A DNA stretch of 38,192 bases from a virus: IMG/VR virus record IMGVR_UViG_3300025012_000192, positions 1-38,192 of that record. One strand, 5' to 3'. The position numbers and the translations under genes were made by a program. Under the pieces are notes generated by a model. That model was not told the origin of the DNA. It did not search any database and saw nothing but the letters and a program-made list of their open reading frames with translations. This document shows positions 23,552 through 30,621 of this stretch, piece by piece. How positions within the stretch are numbered: position 1 is the stretch's first letter; each line of letters opens with the position of its first letter.

Positions 23552-23999
23552 TTTAACTTTACATAAACGTAAAAAAGATGTATTTTTTGGTCAAGTTTCT
23601 GATGTGATAGTTCAATGTGACGGATTTTTGAAATTTGGAGAATATCGTAATGGATGTTCTGTTGCTATTGTAGAAAATGGAAAATGTATTTATAAAAGAA
23701 TTTATTTACTTGAAAAACTAAAGAATAAAAATCTAAAAATGTTTGCCGAAAAAGAAAAAGTTACTAATAATGTAGTGGAATATTTTGCCATATATTGTGC
23801 TGCTATCTTAGCTTCGCAATATAGAATTCCTTTTATTTATTCTGATTCGGAATTATGTGTAAAACAATTAATGGATGGGTGGAGTATAAATTTATCTCAT
23901 CTTAAATTGTGGAATAAACTTTGTAAAAAACACTTAAAAAAATATATGTCGGTGGTTTGGTTTTCGAGGGATGCGAATGTTAAAGTATTAGGTCATTAA
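23529..23999 (+). CDS. RNase H-like protein
   Basis: The frame is open from 23508; the ATG at 23529 is chosen because GAGGG at 23516-23520 is well placed. The 156-residue product shows the RNase HI pattern: CDG with Asp31, TNNVVEYFA with Glu84, IYSDSELCVKQL with Asp106 and a final WFSRDANVKVLGH. The first three carboxylates match, but the last segment lacks the fourth Asp of E. coli-type enzymes and ends early. It would remove RNA primers or act in RNA-DNA hybrid turnover. Position after the helicase supports a replication role. Confidence 0.75.
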   Translation: MPKSQLANLTLHKRKKDVFFGQVSDVIVQCDGFLKFGEYRNGCSVAIVENGKCIYKRIYLLEKLKNKNLKMFAEKEKVTNNVVEYFAIYCAAILASQYRIPFIYSDSELCVKQLMDGWSINLSHLKLWNKLCKKHLKKYMSVVWFSRDANVKVLGH

Positions 24000-24026
24000 T
24001 AAATTTCAAAAAAGGAGCGGGAAAAT

Positions 24027-24224
24027 ATGAGTAAACAAAAATTTGTAACTTTGTGTATTGATAAGTTAGAAGGGGAAACTGCAAAAGGGGTGTTGAAGGC
24101 GATAGTTAATGAAATGCCTATTGCTGAAGATTGTTTGTATAAAATGTTTAAGGATGAAGAAATTGGCGCTGAAAGAATAATTCGCCCAACAGAAAAAATG
24201 GTCATTACTGCTTGTGAAGTATAA
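24027..24224 (+). CDS. hypothetical protein (65 aa)
   Basis: AAAAGGAGCGGGAAAAT precedes the ATG. A soluble 65-residue protein with one helix (KGVLKAIVNEMPIAEDCLYK) and a short beta end (IIRPTEKMVITACE). No recognised family. A strong terminator follows, so this gene ends the helicase-RNase H transcript. Confidence 0.6.
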   Translation: MSKQKFVTLCIDKLEGETAKGVLKAIVNEMPIAEDCLYKMFKDEEIGAERIIRPTEKMVITACEV

Positions 24225-24249
24225 TTAACAAATAGTATAACTAAAATTT

Positions 24250-24276
24250 AATCCGCTTTCGAGGCGGATTTTTTAT
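24250..24276 (+). terminator. Rho-independent terminator
   Basis: AATCCGC (24250-24256) pairs with GCGGATT (24264-24270) around a 7-nt loop, followed by TTTTT. The ribosome binding site of the next gene begins 9 nt later and no promoter is evident between, so read-through must feed the dNMP kinase gene. Confidence 0.85.
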
Positions 24277-24287
24277 ATGGAGGATAA

Positions 24288-24842
24288 ATGAGTTTCGAAG
24301 GTTATGAAAATGTTTGCGTTGTTGGTTTTTGTGGCCACTTAAAAGCTGGAAAAAGTTTGGCTGCTGGATTTGTTGCTGATGTTTTAGGCTTTATGAGGGT
24401 TTCATTTGCAGAAGGCGTTAAGCAAATTGCAATGGATCAGTTTGGTTGGGATGGAGTTAAGGACGATAGAGGAAGGGTGCTGTTGCAAAGGATAGGCACA
24501 GACTGTGGTCGAATGTATAATTCGGAAATTTGGGTTGAAAAAACAGCGCAGAAAATAGAGCATGAATATTTAAGAAAAAGAAATAGGTTATTTGTTATTG
24601 ATGATGTAAGATTTGACAATGCGGCTAATTATATTCATTCGTTCAAAAATTCGCTTCCGATAAAAATAGAAAGAGAATGGGCAAAGGATGAATTAAGTCA
24701 ACATGCAAGTGAGAAAGGGGTTAGTGAAGAATTAATTGATGTAGTTGTATTAAATACCGGAACAAAAGACAAACTCGGTAAAAAGGTAATAGATATAATT
24801 GAAAATAAATTTAATAAAAAGGAGCTAAAAGAAAGTGTATAA
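24288..24842 (+). CDS. deoxynucleoside monophosphate kinase
   Basis: ATGGAGGATAA precedes the ATG. 184 residues with a P-loop GHLKAGKS at 16-23, a dNMP-kinase middle (RVSFAEGVKQIAMDQFGWDG, then RVLLQRIGTDCGR) and VIDDVRFDNAA as the later strand-acid pair. It matches the phage dNMP kinase group that phosphorylates dNMPs to dNDPs during DNA synthesis, as T4 gp1 does. Its position among replication genes fits. The last codons overlap the next GTG by 8 nt. Confidence 0.82.
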   Translation: MSFEGYENVCVVGFCGHLKAGKSLAAGFVADVLGFMRVSFAEGVKQIAMDQFGWDGVKDDRGRVLLQRIGTDCGRMYNSEIWVEKTAQKIEHEYLRKRNRLFVIDDVRFDNAANYIHSFKNSLPIKIEREWAKDELSQHASEKGVSEELIDVVVLNTGTKDKLGKKVIDIIENKFNKKELKESV

Positions 24843-25083
24843 AAATGAATGGCGAAATCAACCTATTATAATTAATGATACAGTTAATGTTAGGTATGAT
24901 TCTTTTTATAATTATGTTGATTTGCGATGTGGTACTGGATTGGCGGGAAGTATAGTAAGAGTTCAATTGAATAAAGAGGGAGTGGGTTCGTGCGGTTTGT
25001 TAGAGTTAATTAAAGAAAGTGCCGATAAATTAGACTATGTTTATTTAGAAAAAAGTATATTGGAGGAAAAAGAGAATGGCTAA
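24835..25083 (+). CDS. hypothetical protein, GTG start (82 aa)
   Basis: GGAGCTAAAAGAAA precedes the GTG; the start overlaps the kinase gene by 8 nt. The product is soluble, with aromatic and acidic patches (YDSFYNYVDLRCGTGLAG around 21-38) and an acidic C-terminus. No recognised domain. It overlaps the next small membrane protein gene by 8 nt. Confidence 0.6.
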   Translation: MYKNEWRNQPIIINDTVNVRYDSFYNYVDLRCGTGLAGSIVRVQLNKEGVGSCGLLELIKESADKLDYVYLEKSILEEKENG

Positions 25084-25243
25084 GAATAGTTATAAATTTT
25101 TGAGTTTTGTTTCTGCTATTTCTGGATTAGTATTGGTGCAGATATATTTAGGTTGGGGTGTGTTTTTTGCTATTGCGCTTATTATTTTTAGTGTTTATGC
25201 TGATTTGGAATATCACGCAGTTTTCAAAAAGGAGCAAAAATGA
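25076..25243 (+). CDS. small two-span membrane protein (55 aa)
   Basis: A 56-codon frame with GGAGG at 25062-25066 before the ATG at 25076 and an ATGA overlap with the HAD gene. Residues about 8-23 and 26-42 are hydrophobic (FLSFVSAISGLVLVQIYLG; GVFFAIALIIFSVYA), with a polar C-terminus. It is probably an inner-membrane protein. Unknown function. Confidence 0.65.
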   Translation: MAKNSYKFLSFVSAISGLVLVQIYLGWGVFFAIALIIFSVYADLEYHAVFKKEQK

Positions 25244-25647
25244 TTGTGGCTGTAGATTTTGATGGGACATGTGTAACGCACGATTATCCCTATGTTGGGC
25301 AAGAGGTAGATGGATGTGTTTCTGTGTTAAAGGAAATAATAAATTGTGGCCATAAGTTAATTTTGTATACAATGCGTTCCTCTAATCGTAAAGATGGTAG
25401 TGATCCATTGCGGGATGCGGTTAATTGGTTTTTAGAACGTGATATACCTCTGTTTGGCGTTAATGAGAATAAGGAGCAATATTACTGGACAAGTTCGCCA
25501 AAAGTCTATGCACATGTTTATATTGATGATGCAGCTATCGGATGTCCTTTAATTTTTAACGCAGAAATTCATAATAGACCTTTTGTTAATTGGTTTTTAG
25601 TACGAGAATTATTAATTGAAAAAGAACTCATAAAAAGGAGCGAATAA
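25240..25647 (+). CDS. HAD-superfamily phosphatase
   Basis: GGAGCAAAA before the ATG. 135 residues starting IVAVDFDGTC, with nucleophile Asp6 and acid/base Asp8, Thr44 in the YTMR motif II position, Lys88 near motif III and Asp96/Asp97 in YIDDAAIG as the metal-binding motif IV. This is a capless HAD of the small BT0820-like type known in phages and Bacteroides. A nucleotide or 3'/5'-phosphate substrate is plausible beside the dNMP kinase, but unproven. Confidence 0.8.
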   Translation: MIVAVDFDGTCVTHDYPYVGQEVDGCVSVLKEIINCGHKLILYTMRSSNRKDGSDPLRDAVNWFLERDIPLFGVNENKEQYYWTSSPKVYAHVYIDDAAIGCPLIFNAEIHNRPFVNWFLVRELLIEKELIKRSE

Positions 25648-25650
25648 AAA

Positions 25651-25902
25651 ATGAAATTCGATGAAAAAAAAGATGCTATAAGGCATTTGAAATCTATTTT
25701 AGGTGATGCGTGTAAGGTGGAGGATAATGGGCAAGAAGTTTTAATCTATGGGGCTGATGTTGAGTCGGCTTATATGTATATGACGGGAAATTCTGAATCG
25801 GTTAAAATGCGGTTGATTTATAAAATTAAATTAGACGAACTTGGTCGCTACTGGCATTCTTATTTGAATAAAAATGGTATATTCATAGAGATGAGTGGTT
25901 AA
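25651..25902 (+). CDS. hypothetical protein (83 aa)
   Basis: AAAAGGAGCG ends 14 nt before the ATG, inside the HAD gene's tail. A soluble alpha/beta-looking protein (AIRHLKSILGDACKVEDNG; VKMRLIYKIKLDELGRYW). No family recognised. The homing endonuclease gene begins immediately after its stop, which may mark an insertion point. Confidence 0.6.
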   Translation: MKFDEKKDAIRHLKSILGDACKVEDNGQEVLIYGADVESAYMYMTGNSESVKMRLIYKIKLDELGRYWHSYLNKNGIFIEMSG

Positions 25903-25903
25903 T

Positions 25904-26431
25904 ATGAAAGAAGTGTGGAAGGATATAATTAATTTTGAAGGGATATACAAAGTTTCAAACTTGGGCAGGGTTAAATCTTTGCGAAGAATTCGCACTTGTG
26001 CGCACGGTGGTTTTAGTAAAACAATTATACTAAAGGGAAGAGTTAATCCCGATGGCTATATACATGTTAGTTTGCATAATAAAAAAATTAAGGATATTTC
26101 AATACATAGATTAGTTGCTTTAATGTTTATTTCAAATCCGGAAAATAAACCTCAGGTTAATCATAGGGATGGAAATAGACAAAATAATAAGGTAGATAAC
26201 TTAGAGTGGGTTACTATTAAGGAAAATGTTTGTTATTCATTTACTATGGGATGGCATGTAGGTAATTTTGGAGTTAAAAATGGGGGGTGTAAGTTAGCCG
26301 AAAAGCAAGTTAGACAAATACGAAAATTATTGCAGAAAGGATTTAGGCATAATTATATAGCTAAATTGTTTAATATATCGAGAACAAATGTTACTAATAT
26401 TAAAAACAGAAAGCGTTGGGCGCATTTATAA
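25904..26431 (+). mobile_element. HNH homing endonuclease (NUMOD4-HNH)
   Basis: A GTG at 25895 is in frame; the ATG at 25904 is preferred because it follows the previous stop. 175 residues: NUMOD4 module at about 1-45 (VWKDIINFEGIYKVSNLGRV), HNH core with His68 in IHRLVALMF, Asn86-His87-Arg88-Asp89 and VDNLEWVT, and a C-terminal helix-turn-helix (about 120-170, LAEKQVRQIRKLLQ and YIAKLFNISRTNVTNI). Free-standing homing endonucleases cut an allele lacking them and spread by repair. Sandwiched between a replication-region gene and primase with TAATG coupling, it looks like a recent guest. Confidence 0.85.
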
Positions 26432-27426
26432 TGGAAATAAATCGCCAATTAAAAACCGCCATAATATTAATGTTGGAACAGTTAGGGGTTGATACTGATG
26501 GATATCGAGAAACTAATGGAAATCTTCAGATTCGTTGTCCGTTTGCTGGTTGTGAAGATTCTTCCCATGCGGATGGGATTGATAGTAATCCTAGTTTTGG
26601 AATTAAATTAAATGGAAACAAATTTCAATTTAATTGTTTTACCTGTTCGGATAAAAAAGGAAATAGTTTAATTGAATTAATTCAAATGCTGATTGAACAT
26701 AAGGTTATTAAAGACAGTGGAAATGCGTATGCTTTACAAAATGCAATTAAAATAAAATTTCCAAAATATTACGAAAAAATTGTTCCAGAAGAAAAAAGGA
26801 AGGATGAAATGGATTTGTCTGTTTATGAAGAGTTAGATTCTGATTTTTATGACTATAATTTTAATAGAGGGTTAGATCGAAGAACTATTGTAGAATGTGA
26901 TTTGGGTTATGATTTGGTTAATAAGCGGGTGATATTTCCGGTAAAAAATCGGCGAGAAGAAAATGTAGGTTATGTAAGTCATTCTATAGAAGGAAGGAAA
27001 CCTAAGTATTCTAATGAATGCGATACTGGAAAGTATTTGTATTTAGAATGGTTGATAAAAGGGAAGATAGGAATAATTACCGAAGGAATTTATGACGCAT
27101 TATTAACTTATCAGCATGTGAGAAATTTGCACTTATTGGATAAATATTCGGTTGTGGGAATGTTTGGTGCAGAAATAACAACCATGCAAATTAAAAGACT
27201 GGCTATGCATTTTGATCGGTTGGTGTTAATGGGGGATAATGATGAGGCTGGAATTAAGATGGAAAAGACGATATGGAAAAGAGCGCACAAAAAAATACCG
27301 CTTATAATGAAAGTAATATATAAAGGAAAGGATCCAGGGGAAATAAAAGATTTGGCTAAGTTTGAAAAGTATTTTAATGGTAAATTGCCATATAATGCAT
27401 TAGGAATTTTAGATGTTAAATATTAA
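26431..27426 (+). CDS. DnaG-type DNA primase
   Basis: Start ATG at 26431 overlaps the endonuclease stop (TAATG); an in-frame TTG 15 nt upstream is less likely. 331 residues: a CHC2-like zinc module with CPFAGC (36-41) and CFTC (69-72) plus His46, then a toprim catalytic domain with TEGIYDAL (217-224), GDNDEAG (268-274) and KDPGE (300-304). It makes RNA primers at the fork for the polymerase encoded next. The C-terminal helicase-binding domain is short. Followed by a 147-nt gap with regulatory signals. Confidence 0.9.
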   Translation: MEINRQLKTAIILMLEQLGVDTDGYRETNGNLQIRCPFAGCEDSSHADGIDSNPSFGIKLNGNKFQFNCFTCSDKKGNSLIELIQMLIEHKVIKDSGNAYALQNAIKIKFPKYYEKIVPEEKRKDEMDLSVYEELDSDFYDYNFNRGLDRRTIVECDLGYDLVNKRVIFPVKNRREENVGYVSHSIEGRKPKYSNECDTGKYLYLEWLIKGKIGIITEGIYDALLTYQHVRNLHLLDKYSVVGMFGAEITTMQIKRLAMHFDRLVLMGDNDEAGIKMEKTIWKRAHKKIPLIMKVIYKGKDPGEIKDLAKFEKYFNGKLPYNALGILDVKY

Positions 27427-27438
27427 TTTTTATTTGCT

Positions 27439-27447
27439 TGTTATAAT
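27439..27447 (+). promoter_or_regulatory. extended -10 promoter
   Basis: TG-T-TATAAT (27439-27447) is a perfect extended -10 element. The -35 region 17 nt upstream is only AATATT, which extended -10 promoters tolerate. Transcription would start near 27454, giving an RNA that meets the terminator hairpin at 27518-27541 before reaching the polymerase gene. Confidence 0.5.
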
Positions 27448-27453
27448 GGTTAG

Positions 27454-27550
27454 AATTTCGTATCATAGTGGCGCAAATCAGTGTGCGGCAAACATATTTG
27501 ATAGCTCCTTTTTGAAGAGCCGACTTTTCCCCAAGTTGGCTTTTCGTTTT
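27454..27550 (+). ncRNA. possible structured leader RNA or small RNA
   Basis: About 97 nt between a predicted start and a terminator. Pairings visible: TATCA (27461-27465) with TGATA (27499-27503) as outer stem, GCGCA (27471-27475) with TGTGC (27482-27486, one G-U) inside it, and the terminator stem. GCTC (27504-27507) can alternatively pair with GAGC (27517-27520), overlapping the terminator's left arm, which would allow attenuation. No coding frame or known riboswitch consensus is evident. Confidence 0.35.
27518..27550 (+). terminator. terminator or attenuator before DNA polymerase
   Basis: AGCCGACTT (27518-27526) pairs with AAGTTGGCT (27533-27541), one G-U, loop TTCCCC, followed by TTTCGTTTTT. 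It stands 24 nt before the polymerase start. It may end the primase transcript, or terminate RNA started at 27454. Confidence 0.75.
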
Positions 27551-27573
27551 TACGGACTAAATGGAGGAATTAA

Positions 27574-29634
27574 ATGTTAGTACAAAATAAAAATCAATTA
27601 CCGGAATTAAATTCGATTCCTAAATTAATTGCTATTGATACTGAAACTCTCGATGGAGTTAATGGAATTGAAGGCTATTCGTTTGCATATGTTTGTGATA
27701 AAAAAATTAAAAGTTTTTTTGTTCCGGTTGCTTACGAATTTTCGGGGGAAGAAAGTAATAAGTTTGTGAATGTAGACTCTGAGTTCGCTTTCGGCTATTT
27801 ATCTAAACTATGTAAAAATAGAAGAATAATATTTCACAATGCAGAATTTGATTTAACTGTGTTGGAAAAAAATTGCAAAATAAAAATAGATGATGATAAG
27901 TTTGAAGATACTATGCTTTTACATTGGGTGTTTGATACGGAAAGAAAGCAAGGTTTGAAAGCTATTATGAAGAATGAATATGGGAAAGAGGTTTTAACTT
28001 ATGAAGAAGTTAGGACAATGGGCTTTGAAGAATTTTCTAAGTATGCGGATAATGATGCAAGGTTTACTTTATTTCTTTATGCAAAAATGATGGCGGAAGC
28101 AAAAAAGCATCCAAAAGCATATGAAGGGTATAAAAAATATGAACTGCCTTTAGTAAGAGTTCTTCAGGCAATTAATCATACTACTAATTATGTAAGGATT
28201 GATGAACCATTATTAAAAAAATATTGTGATTTAGCAAGTAAGGAGTTAGAGCAAATTTATAAATTATTAAAAAGTAAACTGGGGGATATTAATTTTAGGT
28301 CGGGGGTGCAGTTGGGAGAGGCTTTAGAAAAAGTTGGTTATATAATTGAAAAGAAAAAACCTACTGTAGGAATGATAGCAAAAGCCGCAAAAAAAGGTGA
28401 GGAGGCAGTCGGAAATTTTAATTTAGATGAAAAAGCAATTAATAAATTGTATAAAAAGCATAAAGGATTGATTTTTGATTTATTGATTTATAATCGTGGG
28501 ATTGAAAAATTAAATTCAACCTATGTTTCAGCGATGGCAGATAAAATTGAGAAAGTAAATAAAGACGTTTATTTGTTAAAAGGTTTTCATTTTATGCATC
28601 ATGGGGCCAGAAGTGGAAGACTTTCTTCTACGCATCCTAACATGCAAAATCAACCGAGAGATAGAATTATTTTTAAGTTTGCTTATATGAATTTGTTGAA
28701 AGATTTGGACGTATTAAAAGGTTCTACTTTATACGTCGATGATGAAAAATTTTATGGGTATTGTTTGTTGTCGAAGGATTTTGAAGCGTTGGATGAAAAA
28801 GAGCAAAAAGAATATAAAGAATTAGCAGATAAACATAAGATACTAACAAAGACTTTGAAGTTTTTGAAAGATCACGATTTTGAAAGTTGCAGTGTAGATA
28901 TTAGACGGCTTTACATTTCAATGCCGGGAAAGGTTTTTGTTGATTCGGATTTGGGGCAAATTGAATTAAGAATGATTGCGCATTTGTCCAAAGATAAGGT
29001 AATGTGTAAATCATTTAATGATGGTAAAGATTTGCATAAAGATGCTGCTGAAAATATTACTAAACTTGCCGGTGTTAAGGTTACTAGACAGGATGCGAAG
29101 CCACTGAATTTTGGGTTAATTTATGGACTGCATTGGACTGGATTAGCTCGAAATACTGGAATGAAAAAAGCAAAAGCAAAACAAATATGGGAATCGTATT
29201 TTGTAGTGTATGAAGGAGTAAAAAAGTTTATTGATAGAATTCATACTTCGGCAAGGGTTAGTCATTATGTTCAAACTCTTTCTGGTAGAAGAAGAAATAT
29301 AAATGAACTGGGAATAAACGATTATAGCGATAGTAAGAAAGCATTTATGCGAAGGAATAATGCGGAGAATGCAGCTGTTGCAACGGTGGTATCCGGTTCG
29401 AGTAGGGATTTATTAACTCTTGGAACTATTAATTTTTATAATGATTTTGTTAAAACCGGAAAGTGTAGAATTGTAGTTCAAGTGCATGATGAGTTGTTAA
29501 TTGAATGTGATGAAAAAATCGGCGAAGAAATAAAAAATAAAGTTAAAGAATATATGGAGAATGGTATGAGGTTAAGTATCCCGGTGATCGCTGAAGCAAA
29601 TATCTCGAAAACTTGGAGAGGGGCGCATAATTAA
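27574..29634 (+). CDS. family-A DNA polymerase with 3'-5' exonuclease
   Basis: AATGGAGGAATTAA before the ATG. 686 residues. Exonuclease: IDTET (Asp22, Glu24), NAEFD (Asp93) and YADND (Tyr157, Asp161), a complete DEDDy set. Polymerase: SGRLSSTHPNMQNQPRD (about 347-363), motif A DSDLGQIELR (Asp459 region), motif B RQDAKPLNFGLIYG (505-518, with K509 and F513), and motif C VQVHDELLIE (Asp639). About 75 extra residues sit between QNQPRD and the DIRRLY strand before motif A. It is the replicative polymerase. No 5'-3' nuclease domain. Confidence 0.93.
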   Translation: MLVQNKNQLPELNSIPKLIAIDTETLDGVNGIEGYSFAYVCDKKIKSFFVPVAYEFSGEESNKFVNVDSEFAFGYLSKLCKNRRIIFHNAEFDLTVLEKNCKIKIDDDKFEDTMLLHWVFDTERKQGLKAIMKNEYGKEVLTYEEVRTMGFEEFSKYADNDARFTLFLYAKMMAEAKKHPKAYEGYKKYELPLVRVLQAINHTTNYVRIDEPLLKKYCDLASKELEQIYKLLKSKLGDINFRSGVQLGEALEKVGYIIEKKKPTVGMIAKAAKKGEEAVGNFNLDEKAINKLYKKHKGLIFDLLIYNRGIEKLNSTYVSAMADKIEKVNKDVYLLKGFHFMHHGARSGRLSSTHPNMQNQPRDRIIFKFAYMNLLKDLDVLKGSTLYVDDEKFYGYCLLSKDFEALDEKEQKEYKELADKHKILTKTLKFLKDHDFESCSVDIRRLYISMPGKVFVDSDLGQIELRMIAHLSKDKVMCKSFNDGKDLHKDAAENITKLAGVKVTRQDAKPLNFGLIYGLHWTGLARNTGMKKAKAKQIWESYFVVYEGVKKFIDRIHTSARVSHYVQTLSGRRRNINELGINDYSDSKKAFMRRNNAENAAVATVVSGSSRDLLTLGTINFYNDFVKTGKCRIVVQVHDELLIECDEKIGEEIKNKVKEYMENGMRLSIPVIAEANISKTWRGAHN

Positions 29635-29816
29635 TGGTTAATTTTAGAAAATTATTTATTGATCGAGCAATTATATTATTGGATTTGAAATGGATTCATT
29701 TATCTGATTGGGAAAAGAAATTTTTCGTGGATATAAAAGAGCGCATAGAAAATGAAAAAGAATTATCTACGCATCAGTATAGTAAATTAATGGAAGTATA
29801 TAATCGGTTGAAATAA
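29634..29816 (+). CDS. hypothetical protein (60 aa)
   Basis: Starts with the last base of the polymerase stop (TAATG). Sixty residues, helical and charged (FRKLFIDRAIILLDLKW; DIKERIENEKELSTHQYSK). No recognised family. Very tight coupling to the polymerase suggests it is translated with it. Confidence 0.6.
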   Translation: MVNFRKLFIDRAIILLDLKWIHLSDWEKKFFVDIKERIENEKELSTHQYSKLMEVYNRLK

Positions 29817-29817
29817 T

Positions 29818-30126
29818 ATGCATAGAAAAATACTTAAATTCATAAAAATTATTCGGGATTCTTTTAGCGGTAGTATTGATGTTTATACAAGAGGAAGTTG
29901 TTATAAACTTTATGAAATTCTTAAATTTGTTTTTCCTTCTGCCGAATGTTTTTGTTATTCTAAGCATATTATAACGAAAATAAACAGCAGGTTTTATGAT
30001 ATAATGGGTGAGGTTAAAGATACAACTTTAGGAAAAAAACGCTTTAAGAAATACAAAGGTAAGTACGATATGCACAAATGTAGATTTAATATGTATCGGG
30101 CTTTTGAAAATTGGAGTAAAAAATAA
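29818..30126 (+). CDS. conserved-looking phage protein (102 aa)
   Basis: ATG 1 nt after the previous stop. The pattern IKIIRDSFSGSIDVYTRGSC, YKLYEILKFVFPSAECF, HIITKINSRFYDIMGEV resembles a small uncharacterised phage protein type I have seen with the same order of GSCY, ITKI and FYDI blocks. No enzyme signature is known to me. Basic C-terminus. Stop overlaps the next ATG (TAATG). Confidence 0.7.
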   Translation: MHRKILKFIKIIRDSFSGSIDVYTRGSCYKLYEILKFVFPSAECFCYSKHIITKINSRFYDIMGEVKDTTLGKKRFKKYKGKYDMHKCRFNMYRAFENWSKK

Positions 30127-30302
30127 TGAAAAATGTTCCAAAAAATGTTAAATGCGATTGTGGCCATACATGCAAAGATCATTATCAGGGAATTGGATTT
30201 TGCCATGATTCGACGCATCCAAAAGCTGGTGAATGTGGATGTACTTGGTTTTATCCGAATATAAATTGGGTTAAGAAAAATAAAACCCGCCGTAAAAAGT
30301 GA
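30126..30302 (+). CDS. Cys-rich zinc-box miniprotein (58 aa)
   Basis: A 59-codon frame in a TAATG overlap. It carries KCDCGHTCKDH (about 9-19), GFCHDST (about 24-30) and ECGCTWFYP (about 36-44): seven cysteines and three histidines, enough for one or two zinc ions, plus a basic tail KKNKTRRKK. It is the third such miniprotein, sharing G-x-C-H and C-x-C-x-W/F with those at 4244 and 9028. Confidence 0.7.
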   Translation: MKNVPKNVKCDCGHTCKDHYQGIGFCHDSTHPKAGECGCTWFYPNINWVKKNKTRRKK

Positions 30303-30326
30303 GTTGCTTTTTAGTTAATTAGTTTT

Positions 30327-30340
30327 GTATGTTTTGGTGT
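30327..30340 (+). repeat. 14-nt intergenic repeat, copy 1
   Basis: GTATGTTTTGGTGT is identical at 33956-33969. Both copies are intergenic and have GTTAA exactly 13 nt upstream of the repeat, counting from its first base. The flanks otherwise differ. The rest of 30303-30391 is T/G-rich with no other signal I can name. Confidence 0.5.
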
Positions 30341-30391
30341 GGGTTTTGGTAGTTGTGTGGTTGTTTGTTTCATTGTTCCTTCTTATTGGTT

Positions 30392-30424
30392 AGCGCCGGG
30401 CTTAGTCCTCCTGGCGCTTTTTAT
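30392..30424 (+). terminator. Rho-independent terminator
   Basis: AGCGCC (30392-30397) pairs with GGCGCT (30413-30418), with further G-C pairing possible inside the loop, and TTTTTATTT follows. It ends the polymerase transcript. Confidence 0.8.
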
Positions 30425-30439
30425 TTGATTGTGTTAAAA

Positions 30440-30556
30440 ATGAAAAAGAATTATCTTTGTTGTATGAAAAAGCGCAAAGAAATGGAAAAATTTTTATCAC
30501 TTAAAACGGAGGTTGTTGTGGGTGGCGGAAACAGAGGTAGTAAAACTTTAGGTTAA
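30440..30556 (+). CDS. possible mini-ORF between two terminators (38 aa)
   Basis: The frame is open from a GTG at 30353, but that would run through the terminator. The ATG at 30440 gives 38 residues, basic at the start (MKKNYLCCMKKRKEMEKFL) and Gly-rich at the end, with no ribosome binding site. The segment from 30425 to 30578 is bracketed by two terminators, so it may be a separate short transcript. Low confidence that it encodes protein. It contains an AAAAGCGC copy. Confidence 0.25.
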   Translation: MKKNYLCCMKKRKEMEKFLSLKTEVVVGGGNRGSKTLG

Positions 30557-30578
30557 CCTAATGGTTTTAAATTGTTTA

Positions 30579-30606
30579 TAAAGGGTTCTTAGGAACCCTT
30601 TTTTAT
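30579..30606 (+). terminator. strong Rho-independent terminator
   Basis: AAAGGGTTC (30580-30588) pairs with GAACCCTTT (30593-30601) around TTAG, followed by TTTTATT. It stands 16 nt before the nuclease ATG, whose CGGAGAATT site follows at once. Confidence 0.85.
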
Positions 30607-30621
30607 TACGGAGAATTAGTA

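Noticed and set aside
30353-30556. 67-codon frame from a GTG upstream of the terminator
   Set aside because: Its first part crosses a GC-rich terminator hairpin and has no ribosome binding site. Only the shorter version from 30440 is kept, at low confidence.
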